NCBI GenBank assembly: GCA_020638795.1
Contig: JACKHW010000007.1
Location: forward strand, 124,001-188,000
Direction of reading: 5' to 3'
DNA from: Planctomycetota bacterium
GTDB taxonomy: Bacteria; Planctomycetota; UBA1135; GCA-002748355
DNA length: 64,000 bases
A program made the position numbers and the translations under genes. The notes under the pieces are model-generated. The model had not been told where the DNA came from and searched no databases. It saw nothing but the letters and a program-made list of their open reading frames with translations. Position 1 is the stretch's first letter; the number at the start of each line of letters is the position of its first letter. Below are positions 40,895 to 51,408 of the stretch, piece after piece.

Positions 40895-43800
40895 TCAACG
40901 ATCCCTCGCTGCCGCCTTCGCGCGCTCGACGAGCGTGCTGTCCAGCAAGTCGGCGTCGCGCAGCGCGCGATCCGCTTCGTCTCGCGCTTCGACGTCCCGG
41001 CCGGCAGCACGCAGCGCTTCCGCGTGTAGCACGCGCAGCCGCGCCACTTCGCGGCGCTCGTCGCCCGGAGACGCCGGCGGTGCCGAACCACCGGCACCTG
41101 GCAACACGTCGTCGCCACCGCTCGCTCGGCGGGTTCGATCGAGATCGCCATGGACCGCGATCGCGATCCCAAGACAGAACGCCGCGTCCGCGGGTCGCGC
41201 CTTGGCCGTGTAAATCTCCGCAAGGCGCTCGTGAAGCACTCGATCGAACGGATCGATGTCGCGCGCGCGCTCGAGACACGCGAGTTCGCGATCGACCTCG
41301 CCGGTCTTGCGCCAATGGTCGGCCAAGAGCACTTGCGCCTGATAGTCCTTGCCGACGATTTGGGAGTAACGCACGAGCTCGTCGAGCGAAGCCTCCGAGT
41401 TGCCCAACTTCTCGAACAGTCGCCAACGTTGCATGAACGGCGACGATCCGCCGCTGATCGAGCAGGTCGGCCAACACGCGATCGCACGGCCGAACTCGTC
41501 GATCGCCTCCTGCGTTTTCCCTGCGGTCTCCAAGATGCCCGCATAGAGCATGCGCGAATCGAAGTCGTCGCCACCCTTCGCGAACCCCTCGCGCAGGTAA
41601 TCGCGCGCCGCCTGCAGGTCCTTGCGCCGCGCCGCCATCTTGGCACGCAGGAGCAGCACATCGCCGTTGTCCGGATCGATCTTGGACAACGCCGCGAGTT
41701 GCGCCCCGGTATCGATCAGATTGCCTCGCTGCTCGAACGCCTGTGCGAGCCGCAGCCGTGTCTGCACGTCCTCCGGTTGCCGAGCCGCACGTTCGAGCAG
41801 TGCGACGAGCGCTTCCTCGTCGATGGTCGGCACGAAGGCGTACGACCCGATCCGCTGTCGCAACCAATCGCGGAACGCCGCGTCGTACTCGTCCGGCCCC
41901 ATCTCGAGCTCGCGCTCGAAGATCTGTGCCGTCGACAGATCCTCACCGTAGGCCTTGATGATGTCGACGACCTTCGCGAAGCCCCAACGCTCCGAAATAT
42001 GCCGGCAGATCAGGCCACCTTGGTAGTAACCGAGCAGGATCTGCGAACCGCCGAAGACCTTGTTGAGCTCGTCGACGCCGATCACCCGATCGAGCACGAG
42101 CGCGGAGTAGACCTCACGCTCCATGCGCCGGTCGTAGCTCGGATCGAGCGCGATCTCCTCGGCGACCGCCGCGCCTTCGGTCAACCACCGAGGCACGCGC
42201 GCGCGACTGAGTTGCAAGTGCAAGACGTGCGCGAACTCGTGCCACGCCGTCACCTTCCACGAGAACTGCGAACGCAACTCGGGCGCCGCAGGCGATACCG
42301 AGGTGATCAAACATCCGAAGCACGCACCGAGCGCACCGAAGCCCTTGAACCCGACCGTGCGTACCGAGAAATCCCCGAAGCGCCGGAAGTTCTCGACCTG
42401 CACTTTGCAATCCGGCGTCGTGCCGTACTTCGTGCCGAGCACCTTGCGCGCCTCTTCGTACTCTCGGCTCAGGTACGGAACGAGTACGTCCTTCTCGCTC
42501 GGATGGATCTGGAACACGAAGTTTCCGATCGCGACCTTCTCGTAGGTTTCGTCGACGCGTTCCTGCAGCATCAGCTGGTTGTCACGCCACGGATTGACGA
42601 AGCCACGCTCGAGTTCCTTGGTCTTCGCGAGCAACGCGGCACCTTCTTCGGCACGGCCCGCGTAGATCAGCGCGCGACCGAGCGCGAGCATCGCCCTCAC
42701 GTGGTCCGCATCGCCGGCACGCGCACGCTGCAGGATCGGGATTGCATCCGCGAAGCGATACAGCGCGACGAGGTGATTGCCGAGCACCGCATCGGGCTCG
42801 ACAGTCGACGCATCGACAGCCATGGCGCGATCGCGGAAGACCTTCTCGTCCTGTTCGCGATACAGCAGATTGCATGCAGCAGCCATTTCGGCCAGCGCCG
42901 ACACGTCCCGCGGATTGACCGCGAGCGCTTGCTGGAGAATCGATCGAGCCGCACCGAACCGACGTTCGTCGATCAGCCCTCCTGCACGCGCGACGAGCGC
43001 CGGTACCGAGCTGTGATTGACGGCGAGCGCACGCCGCAAGTACTCGTCCGTCTTGTCGCTCTCGAGCAAGAAGTTCTCCTTGCGCGTACGGTAGAGCGCG
43101 ACGAGTGCGTGCTCTTGTTCTCCGCAGTTCTCGAGGGCGCGCTTGTATTCCGACTCGCCACTCGGCAACCCCGCCGCCTCGTGATAGACGCGAAATAGGA
43201 GGTTGCCTCGCTCGACGTACGCATCGGCGAAGAGCGGATCCGCCTTCGTCACCTCGATGAAGATCCGACTCGCCTCGTAGAGTCGCTCGGCCCCACCGAG
43301 TTCGGCGAACGCGACTCCGGCGAAGTGCTTGCGGCGCGGGTCCGTCCACTGTTCTCTTCCGAAGAGGTCGATGACGGCTTCGAATGACGCCTTCGCTTCG
43401 TCGCGCTTTCCGGTACGCAGCAACAAGCGCGCGCGACGCGTGCGCCCTTCGATCGCGAGTTCGCTCGTCGGCTCCGCCTTCTCGAGGATCCGGTCGTAGG
43501 CGCCCAGCGCCGCGTCGTATTCACCGACGCACGTCGCGCGCAATGCCGCTTCGAGCTCCACCTCGGGAAGCGCGACGAGCGCACGCGCCTCGTCGACGCG
43601 CGCACTCGCATCGTCGTATTTCCCGAACTCGCGAGCGATGCGTGCCAGACCGAGCTTGGCGAGAGCACGCTCGGTCGGCGTCGGTCGATCCTCTTCGTAT
43701 TCTTCGTCGATGCCGGCGAGCACCTCCTCGAATCGCGTTCGCGCGGCCTCACGGCGCCCCTGTCGCAGGTAGCGCGTCGCGGACTGCAGCACGTCGGACC

Positions 43801-43942
43801 AGGCACCATCCGAGGGCCCCGGATCCGACTCGTCCTGTGCAGTGGCGAGGCCGCTCCCGAGGATCGCAGCCAACATGAGGCCGAGGAGGTTCGCGGGGTA
43901 GAACGGGACCGTGCCCATCCGCAGTGGTCGAAGTCGCTTCAT
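40895..43942 (-). CDS. TPR-rich exported protein with peptidase MA-like domain, 1015 aa
   Basis: ATG at 43942 gives a signal peptide (LLGLMLAAILGSGLATAQ). Helical TPR-like repeats occupy ~60-480, a metallopeptidase-like domain ~500-720, and more TPRs follow to the end (RLRLAQAFEQRGNLIDTGAQ, LLRAKMAARRKDLQAARDYL). The protease motif HEFAH (in VTAWHEFAHVLHLQL) with a downstream Glu (WLTEGAAVAEE) is the gluzincin pattern of peptidase MA family proteins. It likely acts in the periplasm or on the surface. Divergent from the M16 peptidase gene across 134 bp. Confidence 0.78.
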   Translation of the reverse strand: MKRLRPLRMGTVPFYPANLLGLMLAAILGSGLATAQDESDPGPSDGAWSDVLQSATRYLRQGRREAARTRFEEVLAGIDEEYEEDRPTPTERALAKLGLARIAREFGKYDDASARVDEARALVALPEVELEAALRATCVGEYDAALGAYDRILEKAEPTSELAIEGRTRRARLLLRTGKRDEAKASFEAVIDLFGREQWTDPRRKHFAGVAFAELGGAERLYEASRIFIEVTKADPLFADAYVERGNLLFRVYHEAAGLPSGESEYKRALENCGEQEHALVALYRTRKENFLLESDKTDEYLRRALAVNHSSVPALVARAGGLIDERRFGAARSILQQALAVNPRDVSALAEMAAACNLLYREQDEKVFRDRAMAVDASTVEPDAVLGNHLVALYRFADAIPILQRARAGDADHVRAMLALGRALIYAGRAEEGAALLAKTKELERGFVNPWRDNQLMLQERVDETYEKVAIGNFVFQIHPSEKDVLVPYLSREYEEARKVLGTKYGTTPDCKVQVENFRRFGDFSVRTVGFKGFGALGACFGCLITSVSPAAPELRSQFSWKVTAWHEFAHVLHLQLSRARVPRWLTEGAAVAEEIALDPSYDRRMEREVYSALVLDRVIGVDELNKVFGGSQILLGYYQGGLICRHISERWGFAKVVDIIKAYGEDLSTAQIFERELEMGPDEYDAAFRDWLRQRIGSYAFVPTIDEEALVALLERAARQPEDVQTRLRLAQAFEQRGNLIDTGAQLAALSKIDPDNGDVLLLRAKMAARRKDLQAARDYLREGFAKGGDDFDSRMLYAGILETAGKTQEAIDEFGRAIACWPTCSISGGSSPFMQRWRLFEKLGNSEASLDELVRYSQIVGKDYQAQVLLADHWRKTGEVDRELACLERARDIDPFDRVLHERLAEIYTAKARPADAAFCLGIAIAVHGDLDRTRRASGGDDVLPGAGGSAPPASPGDERREVARLRVLHAEALRAAGRDVEARDEADRALRDADLLDSTLVERAKAAARDR

Positions 43943-44076
43943 GGTCTCCCTACACGATACGTGAGTCGGCCATACGCAGACGAGTTGCAAGAGTAGTTGT
44001 CACGCTGAAGGTAGTTGTGACGCTGGAGTAGTCTGGAGTAGTAGGGCCAGGCCGCCCCCCTGTTACGATCTTCGGC

Positions 44077-46809
44077 ATGAAGCACCGTCATGCCTGCGCG
44101 ACCCACGCTGGAATCGCCCTGAGCCTGTTCCTCGCGTCGTTCGTGACCCAGGGATTCGCACCTGCCCAGTCCGTGCGAGCCACCAAGTTCGTGCTCGACA
44201 ACGGGCTGCAAGTCATTTTCCACGAGGATCACTCCCTCCCCATCGCGACGGTCAACCTGTGGTACTACGTCGGGAGCAAGGACGAGCGAGAAGGGCGCTC
44301 CGGCTTCGCGCATCTCTTCGAACACCTGATGTTCATGGGGACGAAGCGCGTGCCCGGCAGTCGCTTCGACGAAATCATGGAGAAGGGCGGCGGTGCCAAC
44401 AACGCGTCCACGTCATCCGATCGCACCAATTACTTCTCGTGGGGCCCTTCCGAACTGCTGCCGACGCTCCTGTGGCTCGAAGCCGACCGCATGGAGGACT
44501 TCGGCAAGGCGCTGACGCAGGAGAAGCTCGACAAGCAGCGTGACGTCGTCCGGAACGAACGGCGGCAGACGACCGAGATGCGTCCCTATGGCGTCGCGGA
44601 CGAACTCCAGGGCGAACTCTTCTTCCCGCCGGGGCACGGCTACCACAAGAGCGTCATCGGGAGCCACGAGGACCTCGAAGCCGCGACGTTGGACGACGTG
44701 AAGGACTTCTTCGCGACGTACTACGTACCGAGCAACGCGAGCCTCGTCGTCGCGGGCGATTTCGATCCGAAGGCGACACGTGCACTCGTCGAGAACCTCT
44801 TCGGGTCCTTGCCGCGCGCGCCGATCGTGCCACGCAAGGAGCATCGTGACGCGGCGCTCGGCGGAACGCATCGATGGACCGGCTACGACCGTGTGCAATT
44901 CCCGCGCGTCACGACGATGTTCAAGACCGTCAAGATCTACGGTCCTCTCGACGCGGAACTCGATCTCATCGCGGGCATCCTCGCCGGATCGAAGAGCTCT
45001 CGCCTCTACAAGCGCCTCGTCGTCGACGAGAAGCTCGCCGTCCAGGTCACGGCCTACCAATGGTCGCGCTACCTGGGCGGACAGTTCCACATCCAGGTGA
45101 TGGCGCGGCCCGATGCCGATCTCGCTCGCATCGAGACGATCCTCACCGAAGAAGTCGCCAAACTCGCGGAGCAAGGACCGACCGAAGACGAGCTCGCACG
45201 GCAACGCACGTCGACCGAGTACGGCTTCGTGACCGGACTCGAAAACCTGCGAGATCGAGCGGATCGGCTCAATGCCTACAACTTCCACCTCGGTACGCCC
45301 GACGGCTTCGCGACGGATCTCGATCGCTACCGCGAAGTGACGGCAGCGAGCGTGCAGCAAGCCGTGCGCGAATTCCTGACGACGGACGACAAGCTCGTAC
45401 AGACCGTGCTACCGATCGACCGCAAGACCGAGGGTGATCGCGACACGATGCCTGCCGTCGGGAGTGCGGAGTCGTTCGCGTTCACGCCACCGGCGACGTT
45501 CACGCTCGCGAACGGCATTCGCGTGCACCACTGGAAACGCGACGAGATGCCCCTCGTCCGCATCGCGATGCAGATCGGACGCGGCGCGCTCGTCGACGAC
45601 AAGCAGAAGAGCGGACGCACGTTCTTGATGGCCCGCATGCTCGAAGAGGGTGCCGGCGAGCGCGGCGCCTTCGCCTTCGCCGAAGCCCTGCAATCGATCG
45701 GCGCAGAACTCGATACGCGCGCATCGCGCGAAACCGTTCGCATCGAAGTGCAGAGCCTCGCATCCAGACTCGACGAGGCGGCAGCACTGTGGAAGGACTG
45801 CATCGTGTCTCCGCGATTCGAAGAGAGCGATTGGCAGCGCGTGCGTCGTCTCCACGCCGATGACCTCGAACGCCGGCAGGATGACCCGGCTCAGGTCGCA
45901 CGCGAAGTCGCTTCGATCGCGTACTTCGGTGCGAATCACCCGTTCGGCCAACCGGTCGATGGAAGGAAGGAGACGGTCACGGCACTGACGCTCGACGACG
46001 TACGCACGGCCTATCGCGGTCTCGTGCGCCCCGAACTCGCCACGATCTACATCGCTGGCGACGTTGACGAGGCACGCGCGCGCACGTTGCTCGAGAGCAT
46101 GCTCGGATCGTGGACGCCGACAGGGGAAGCGATCGCGGCACCCGCGGTCCCCCCGGTTACGGCGAGCGGCCAGCGTCTCTACATCGTCGATCGTCCGGGC
46201 GCCGTGCAAACGGTCGTGCGTTTCATGATGCCCGGCCCGGTTGCAAAGGACCCGGAGCGCTCGCGCTACGAGGCCATCAACACGATCATCGGCGGCAGCT
46301 TCACGAGTCGCCTCAACAGCAACATTCGCGAGGAGCACGGATACGCCTACGGCGCAGGATCGGCCTACGCGATGTGGCCACAGCTCGGGTGCTTCATCGC
46401 GTCCTCGAGCGTCCAAGGCAAGTTCACCGGACCTGCGCTGCGAGAGTTCTTGAAGGAGTTCACGCGTCTGCGTGGCGGGGACATCACGGCCGAAGAAGCC
46501 ACGAAGGCGCTATCCACGGGCAGACAAGAACTCGTCTCGAGTCTCGGCGGCCTGCGCGGTCTGCTGTCGATGGCGATGTCCCTCGACGCGGAAGGGTTCG
46601 ACTTCGGAGAACTCGATCGTCGCATGAAGGCTCTGCAGAACATCGATGCGGCAGGCCTCAACGCGATCGCGAATCGCGGCGTCCGTCTCGACGATGCGAG
46701 CATCTTGCTCGTCGGCGACAAGGACGCGATCCTGCCCCAACTCGATGGCCTCGGATTGCCAGCGCCGATCCTGCTCGATGCGAGCGGAGAGCCCGTTCCG
46801 GGGCACTGA
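44077..46809 (+). CDS. M16-family zinc peptidase, two domains, 910 aa
   Basis: Pitrilysin-type protease with an export signal (GIALSLFLASFVTQGFAPAQ). The first domain has the inverted zinc motif HLFEH (residues 79-83) and the downstream metal-binding Glu region (LDKQRDVVRNERRQ). The second domain (from ~465) repeats the fold but lacks the zinc site, as is usual for the inactive partner half. It ends with the family's AIGT/GGSFTSRLNSNIREEHG block (~735). Length matches periplasmic M16 tandem proteins (~900). Complete. Confidence 0.92.
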   Translation: MKHRHACATHAGIALSLFLASFVTQGFAPAQSVRATKFVLDNGLQVIFHEDHSLPIATVNLWYYVGSKDEREGRSGFAHLFEHLMFMGTKRVPGSRFDEIMEKGGGANNASTSSDRTNYFSWGPSELLPTLLWLEADRMEDFGKALTQEKLDKQRDVVRNERRQTTEMRPYGVADELQGELFFPPGHGYHKSVIGSHEDLEAATLDDVKDFFATYYVPSNASLVVAGDFDPKATRALVENLFGSLPRAPIVPRKEHRDAALGGTHRWTGYDRVQFPRVTTMFKTVKIYGPLDAELDLIAGILAGSKSSRLYKRLVVDEKLAVQVTAYQWSRYLGGQFHIQVMARPDADLARIETILTEEVAKLAEQGPTEDELARQRTSTEYGFVTGLENLRDRADRLNAYNFHLGTPDGFATDLDRYREVTAASVQQAVREFLTTDDKLVQTVLPIDRKTEGDRDTMPAVGSAESFAFTPPATFTLANGIRVHHWKRDEMPLVRIAMQIGRGALVDDKQKSGRTFLMARMLEEGAGERGAFAFAEALQSIGAELDTRASRETVRIEVQSLASRLDEAAALWKDCIVSPRFEESDWQRVRRLHADDLERRQDDPAQVAREVASIAYFGANHPFGQPVDGRKETVTALTLDDVRTAYRGLVRPELATIYIAGDVDEARARTLLESMLGSWTPTGEAIAAPAVPPVTASGQRLYIVDRPGAVQTVVRFMMPGPVAKDPERSRYEAINTIIGGSFTSRLNSNIREEHGYAYGAGSAYAMWPQLGCFIASSSVQGKFTGPALREFLKEFTRLRGGDITAEEATKALSTGRQELVSSLGGLRGLLSMAMSLDAEGFDFGELDRRMKALQNIDAAGLNAIANRGVRLDDASILLVGDKDAILPQLDGLGLPAPILLDASGEPVPGH

Positions 46810-47051
46810 ACGCGCGATATCGCCGAATCGACGCGCATCGCGCTCACGCGAGCAGGTTCGAGAATTGCCACGAATCGCTACAGAGCTGCAAGGTGCGCGT
46901 TAGGTTGATGGTCGATCCTGCCTGAGTCGCGCCGGGCAGCCGAGTTCCCGTCACCGAACTCGCGCTGTCGGCGAATCCGACATGCATTTCTCACGAGCTT
47001 CGCCGCTCGCGTATACCCCGGTCGCAAGTCGAACCCGTAGAGCCCCATACG

Positions 47052-50000
47052 ATGTCCACGATTTCCCGCACGCTCTTGGCACTGGGTGCCGTCACGGCCG
47101 TCGGTGTCGGCGGCTATTTGTTCTTCAACACGGGCGGTAGCGGCGCCGATTCACCGTTCGTCGGGTTCCAGCTCGACGACGTGACCAGCGTCGACGACAG
47201 CACCGCCGAACTCGAGGCGATCGACCAGAGCGTCGAAGATGTCGCGAGTCGTATCGAAGGCGATGCGACGGCGCAGGTCATGCCGGTCGCGGGCGAAGAA
47301 CTCGAAGGCCCGACCGCAACCCTGACGCTGACCGGACGAGTCGTCCTCGCGAGTGGCGCGCCCGTTGCCGATGCCGAAGTCAGCCTGTTCTTGCAGCGCA
47401 ACCTCGAGAGCTTCTTCCGCAACGGCGGAGGTGGACGCCTGCGCGGCGGCTTCCGCAACAACCGAACGCTGTTCGAATCGTTCCGCCTCAAGAAGGTCCA
47501 GAAGACCGTGACGACCGGGAGCGATGGGCGCTTCCAATTCGAAGGTCCGGCGTTCGCATCGACGACCCTCGAAGTCGGTGTGCAGCATCGCGGATTCGCG
47601 CCGACGACTTCGCGCCACGACTGGAACGAAAAGGTCGGCGAGCTCGACGTCGGGGACATCCAGCTCGCGAGTGGCAGCATTGCCTACGGTCGCGTCGTCG
47701 CGAACAACGGCGCCCCGCTCGCCGGTACGAAGGTGAGTTGGGAGCCGGAAGGTCAGCGCGGTGGTCCCGGCGGCCGCGGCGGGCGCGGTGGACGTGGTGG
47801 TCCCGGCGGCGGCTTCGGCGGAACGAGTCCGCTCGAACAACTCATCGGCGACGCGACGGTCGACGCGCGTGGCCTGTTCGAGATCGGTCCATTGCCCCGC
47901 GGCGACTTCCGCTTGAGCGCCGAGGCAGAACGCTACTTGCCGAACCGAACCGAAAAGCTCACATCGGGAGACGCGCAGCGCGTCGATGCCGGCACGCTGA
48001 CGCTGACGCTCGGCGCCGCGATCACCGGGATCGTGTTGGACGAGCAAGGCAAGCCGATCGAGGGCGCACGCGTGCGCGGCGCGATCAGCTTCGAAGCTCT
48101 CCGTCGCCAGCGTGACGAAGCAGCAGCAACCAACGGCCCGACCGGCGGTGTAGCTCCCGACAACGGTGGGCGCAATCGTCGTGGTGGTCCGGACATCGCC
48201 GCATTGTTCGGGGCAGCCGGCGGCCGCGTGACGCGCGAGACCAAAACCAACGCCAAAGGAGAGTTCTCCCTCGACGCGCTGCCCAACTCGGTGTTGCGCC
48301 TGACGGTCGAACACCCCCACTATATCGACGAGAACCGCGATCCCCTCGATCCGGCGAAAGAACAACGCATCCAGGTTCGACTCGCCGAGCGCCTCCAAAT
48401 CTCTGGCGTCGTCGTCGACGCGGGAACCGGTCAGCCGATCGAGAACTTCGGCATCGCCGCGCGCCCGAGCAACGGCAACGACAATCGCTTCGATCCTGCA
48501 GCCTTCGGTGGCCGCCGTGGCAATCGCGGTGGCCCGCAAACACCTGGGCAAGACGTGCAGCAGGACACGCGGAACGCCGAGCGCGAAGCCGCGCGTCTCC
48601 AACAAGAGCAATATCGTCAAGCCGCGTTCGGCCCGAGTGGCGAAGCGCCTCAGCGCCGTCCGAAGCCGTCGCAACACGCCGGCGGCAAGTTCGTCGCCGC
48701 GGATTTGCAGCCGGGTCGTTACGTGCTCGATGTCGCGGCGCCAGGCTATGCGGCGATCGCCGATGGACCGATCGAACTGTCCAAAGACACGAAGGCCGCT
48801 CCACGCACGATCCGACTCGTGCCCGCGGCGATCCTGTCGGGCATCGTCAAGTCCGCTGCGACCAAGCAACCGCTCGCGAATGCGTCGGTCGAGATCTTCT
48901 TGCCTCCGCCGCCGTCGATCGGCGGCAACACGGACAACGGGTTCAACCCGATGCGTCAGATCTTTGGCGGTCGTGACAACGACGGGACGCGTCTGGCCCG
49001 TGTGCGCACCGGCAAGGACGGCACGTTCGAGGTCCCGGACCTGCGTCCAGGCACGGTGCGCGTCGTCGTGCAGGCCGAGGACCACATGGAAACCAAGCTC
49101 GACGGCGTCGTCGTCGCGGCCGGCCGCAAGACCGACCGCAGCGTCGTGCTCGGAGTCGGCGGCACGCTCTTCGGCACGGTCGCGGGTGCGAAGCCGGGTT
49201 CTGCGGTTCGCCTGCGCAGCGCGCAAGGCGGCGAAAACCACCGCATCGACGTCGCGAAGGACGGCAGCTACGAGGCCAAGGGCCTCACGCCCGGTGGCTG
49301 GTTCGTGACGCTCGACGTCGGGGGCGGCGAGGGACGCAACAACTTCGGACGCATGGGTGCGTCCATGTTCCGGCAGATGGTCGCGCAGGCGCAGCCGGAC
49401 GTCTTCGTCAGCGAGGGCGCGAAGCAGCGTTACGACCTCGACGCGACGAAGGAAGTCACGGGCAAGGTATCCGGCACCGTGCGCGTGCTCGGCGTCCCGA
49501 CCGAGGGCTACGAGGTTGCGCTCAGCCCGCGTCGCACGACGCAACCGACGAACAACGACCCGAACGCCCCGCCGATCGACTTCATGGCTCGGATGACGAG
49601 TCGCATTCTTCGCGCCTCGAGCGACGAAAAGGGCAGCTTCGAGATCGAGAACGTCCCCCCGGGTGATTGGACGGTCCAGGTCAGCCGCGGTGGCGGCGGA
49701 GGTCGACGTGGCGGCGGTCTCGCTGGGTTCGGCGGCCCCGGTGGGTTCGGCGGGCCTGGAGGCGGTGGCAGCATCGCCTCGGTCGACGTCAGCATCGTGG
49801 CGGGCCAGACACTGCGTCAGGACTTCGATCTGCGCATCGGCGGCATCGAACTCGACCTGCGTGATGGCAAGGGCAAGCCGGTGTCGACCGCTCGCGTCAG
49901 CATGGCGCTCGAGTCCGAGACGACGGGTGTCGCCCTCGCCGAATGGCGCAATCTGCCGTCGTTCCGACGCGTTCGCGTCGACCGAGGCATCGCCAAGGTC

Positions 50001-50381
50001 GACGAACTCGCGCAGGGCCGCTGGAGCGTCGGCATCGAAGGCGCAGGCATCACCGAGACGATCCGCACCGTCTTCGTCGGCCAAGGTCAGGCTCCGGTCG
50101 AAGTCATCGACCTCGTCGTCGACGAAGCCGCGATGCAACAGGCGGTTGCCGAACAGGAGCAACGCCGCGCCGAACGCGACGCACGTCGTGCAGCGCAGGA
50201 CGCCGCCAATCCAGGCGGTAACAACAACCAGAACGGTGGCCGCGGTGCACGCAACGGCGGTGGCCGCGGTGCCAATGGCGGCAACGGCGGTGCCCGAGGA
50301 ACGAACGGCGGTGGCCGCGGTGCGCGCAACGGCGGTGGCGCCGGTGGCGCTCCGAATGGTGGCGGTCGCCGCGGCAACTGA
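47052..50381 (+). CDS. Membrane-anchored carboxypeptidase-regulatory repeat protein, 1109 aa
   Basis: N-terminal anchor (LLALGAVTAVGVGGYLFF), an acidic linker, then several transthyretin-like/carboxypeptidase regulatory domains: LTGRVVLASGAPVADAEVSL (~95), ITGIVLDEQGKPIEGARVRG (~315), ISGVVVDAGTGQPIENF (~450) and LSGIVKSAATKQPLANASVE (~600). Glycine-rich breaks (RGGPGGRGGRGGRGGPGG type) and a ~60-residue Gly/Asn/Arg tail interrupt and close it. These modules usually aid adhesion or protein-protein contact outside the cytoplasm. No protease domain present. Alone on its transcript as far as can be seen. Confidence 0.78.
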   Translation: MSTISRTLLALGAVTAVGVGGYLFFNTGGSGADSPFVGFQLDDVTSVDDSTAELEAIDQSVEDVASRIEGDATAQVMPVAGEELEGPTATLTLTGRVVLASGAPVADAEVSLFLQRNLESFFRNGGGGRLRGGFRNNRTLFESFRLKKVQKTVTTGSDGRFQFEGPAFASTTLEVGVQHRGFAPTTSRHDWNEKVGELDVGDIQLASGSIAYGRVVANNGAPLAGTKVSWEPEGQRGGPGGRGGRGGRGGPGGGFGGTSPLEQLIGDATVDARGLFEIGPLPRGDFRLSAEAERYLPNRTEKLTSGDAQRVDAGTLTLTLGAAITGIVLDEQGKPIEGARVRGAISFEALRRQRDEAAATNGPTGGVAPDNGGRNRRGGPDIAALFGAAGGRVTRETKTNAKGEFSLDALPNSVLRLTVEHPHYIDENRDPLDPAKEQRIQVRLAERLQISGVVVDAGTGQPIENFGIAARPSNGNDNRFDPAAFGGRRGNRGGPQTPGQDVQQDTRNAEREAARLQQEQYRQAAFGPSGEAPQRRPKPSQHAGGKFVAADLQPGRYVLDVAAPGYAAIADGPIELSKDTKAAPRTIRLVPAAILSGIVKSAATKQPLANASVEIFLPPPPSIGGNTDNGFNPMRQIFGGRDNDGTRLARVRTGKDGTFEVPDLRPGTVRVVVQAEDHMETKLDGVVVAAGRKTDRSVVLGVGGTLFGTVAGAKPGSAVRLRSAQGGENHRIDVAKDGSYEAKGLTPGGWFVTLDVGGGEGRNNFGRMGASMFRQMVAQAQPDVFVSEGAKQRYDLDATKEVTGKVSGTVRVLGVPTEGYEVALSPRRTTQPTNNDPNAPPIDFMARMTSRILRASSDEKGSFEIENVPPGDWTVQVSRGGGGGRRGGGLAGFGGPGGFGGPGGGGSIASVDVSIVAGQTLRQDFDLRIGGIELDLRDGKGKPVSTARVSMALESETTGVALAEWRNLPSFRRVRVDRGIAKVDELAQGRWSVGIEGAGITETIRTVFVGQGQAPVEVIDLVVDEAAMQQAVAEQEQRRAERDARRAAQDAANPGGNNNQNGGRGARNGGGRGANGGNGGARGTNGGGRGARNGGGAGGAPNGGGRRGN

Positions 50382-50649
50382 TCGCCGCTCAGGTCCTTGC
50401 CGCGAACCCGGCCGAGCAGCCGGGGCCTCAGGCCGACGCACGCTGGCATGCGCGCGATCGCTGCACCCGACGTTGACCTTGTGATCGCCGCATCGCACTC
50501 CCCACGCGCGGTCGTCGCGGCGAGTCGATGGATGCCGTAGAGTCGATCGGGTTCGACATGACACTGGGCATGCCGAGATCCGAAGCGATCGAAGCACGCG
50601 GGCTTCCTGGGCGCCGCCCGCATGCGACCCGTCTACGAGATGACGGCCG

Positions 50650-51363
50650 ATGAACGGTAGACCACCCGACACACCGCGGAGCCATGAGCGTGACCTCTCG
50701 GCAGCACGCGCCGAGATTCTCGCACGCGCGGCACTTCCGATCGCGCCCCCCTCTTCCGGGCTGCGCAGCACGCGAGCACTCGTCGCGACGATCGTCATCT
50801 ACGCGGGTCTCGTCATCGGTCTGCTCGGCGCACGTAGTGAGGCGAGCGCGCTGTTCGGAAAGAACCCCGTTCCCGTCTTGCTCCTCGTGCTCTCCGTCGC
50901 GGGCCTCTTCGTCCTCGGTCGCGGCGCGATCAGCGAAGCGTTCGGACGCTGTCCATCGGCCACGTGGCTCGCGATCGGTCTCGCCGTCGCGCTCGTCGCG
51001 CTCACGATCAGCGCACTCTGGGTCGGCAACGCTCTCGAGAAACCGATCCGCCTCGGCGGCCTGTCGCGCATCGCGTGGCAGTCGCTCATCGTCGCCTTGG
51101 TCGCTGCCTACTCCGAAGAGCTGCTCTTCCGCGGCGTCCTCTGGACCGCGATCGCCCGCCGCAGCACGACCATGCTGCGGCCACTGATCCAAACGTCCGC
51201 GATCTTCGCGATCGCCCACGTCATCGGCCCCGCCGGCCTCGCCGAGCTGCCCCACCGCGCGATCGCCGGAGTGCTCTTCGGCCTGCTGCGCTGGAAGAGC
51301 GACAGCCTCTGGCCTGGCATGCACGCGCACTTCTGCGTCAACGCGATCGTGATGACGGCGTGA
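50650..51363 (+). CDS. CPBP-family intramembrane metalloprotease (CAAX-like), 237 aa
   Basis: Polytopic membrane protein with the ABI/CPBP motifs: EELLFRGVL (~residue 155), FAIAH (~181) and HAHFCVNAIV at the end, giving the Glu, His and Asn/His set of the active site. About six helices. Members process prenylated or lipid-linked proteins or small peptides in the membrane; substrate here unknown. Full length. Confidence 0.88.
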   Translation: MNGRPPDTPRSHERDLSAARAEILARAALPIAPPSSGLRSTRALVATIVIYAGLVIGLLGARSEASALFGKNPVPVLLLVLSVAGLFVLGRGAISEAFGRCPSATWLAIGLAVALVALTISALWVGNALEKPIRLGGLSRIAWQSLIVALVAAYSEELLFRGVLWTAIARRSTTMLRPLIQTSAIFAIAHVIGPAGLAELPHRAIAGVLFGLLRWKSDSLWPGMHAHFCVNAIVMTA

Positions 51364-51408
51364 CACCGGCGTGCCGTGGGCCTGAAACGACGACGCGCTT
51401 CAGGCCGG

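Noticed and set aside
50220..50380. Short ggcggtggccgcggtgc-type DNA repeats, considered as CRISPR or VNTR
   Set aside because: They are in-frame Gly/Asn/Arg codons of the low-complexity protein tail; there is no spacer structure.
47151..50798. 1215-aa minus-strand open frame antisense to the carboxypeptidase-regulatory protein
   Set aside because: Long antisense frames are expected opposite Gly/Ala/Val-rich genes at this GC. The product is Arg/Ala-rich without domains, and the plus strand encodes a recognisable protein.
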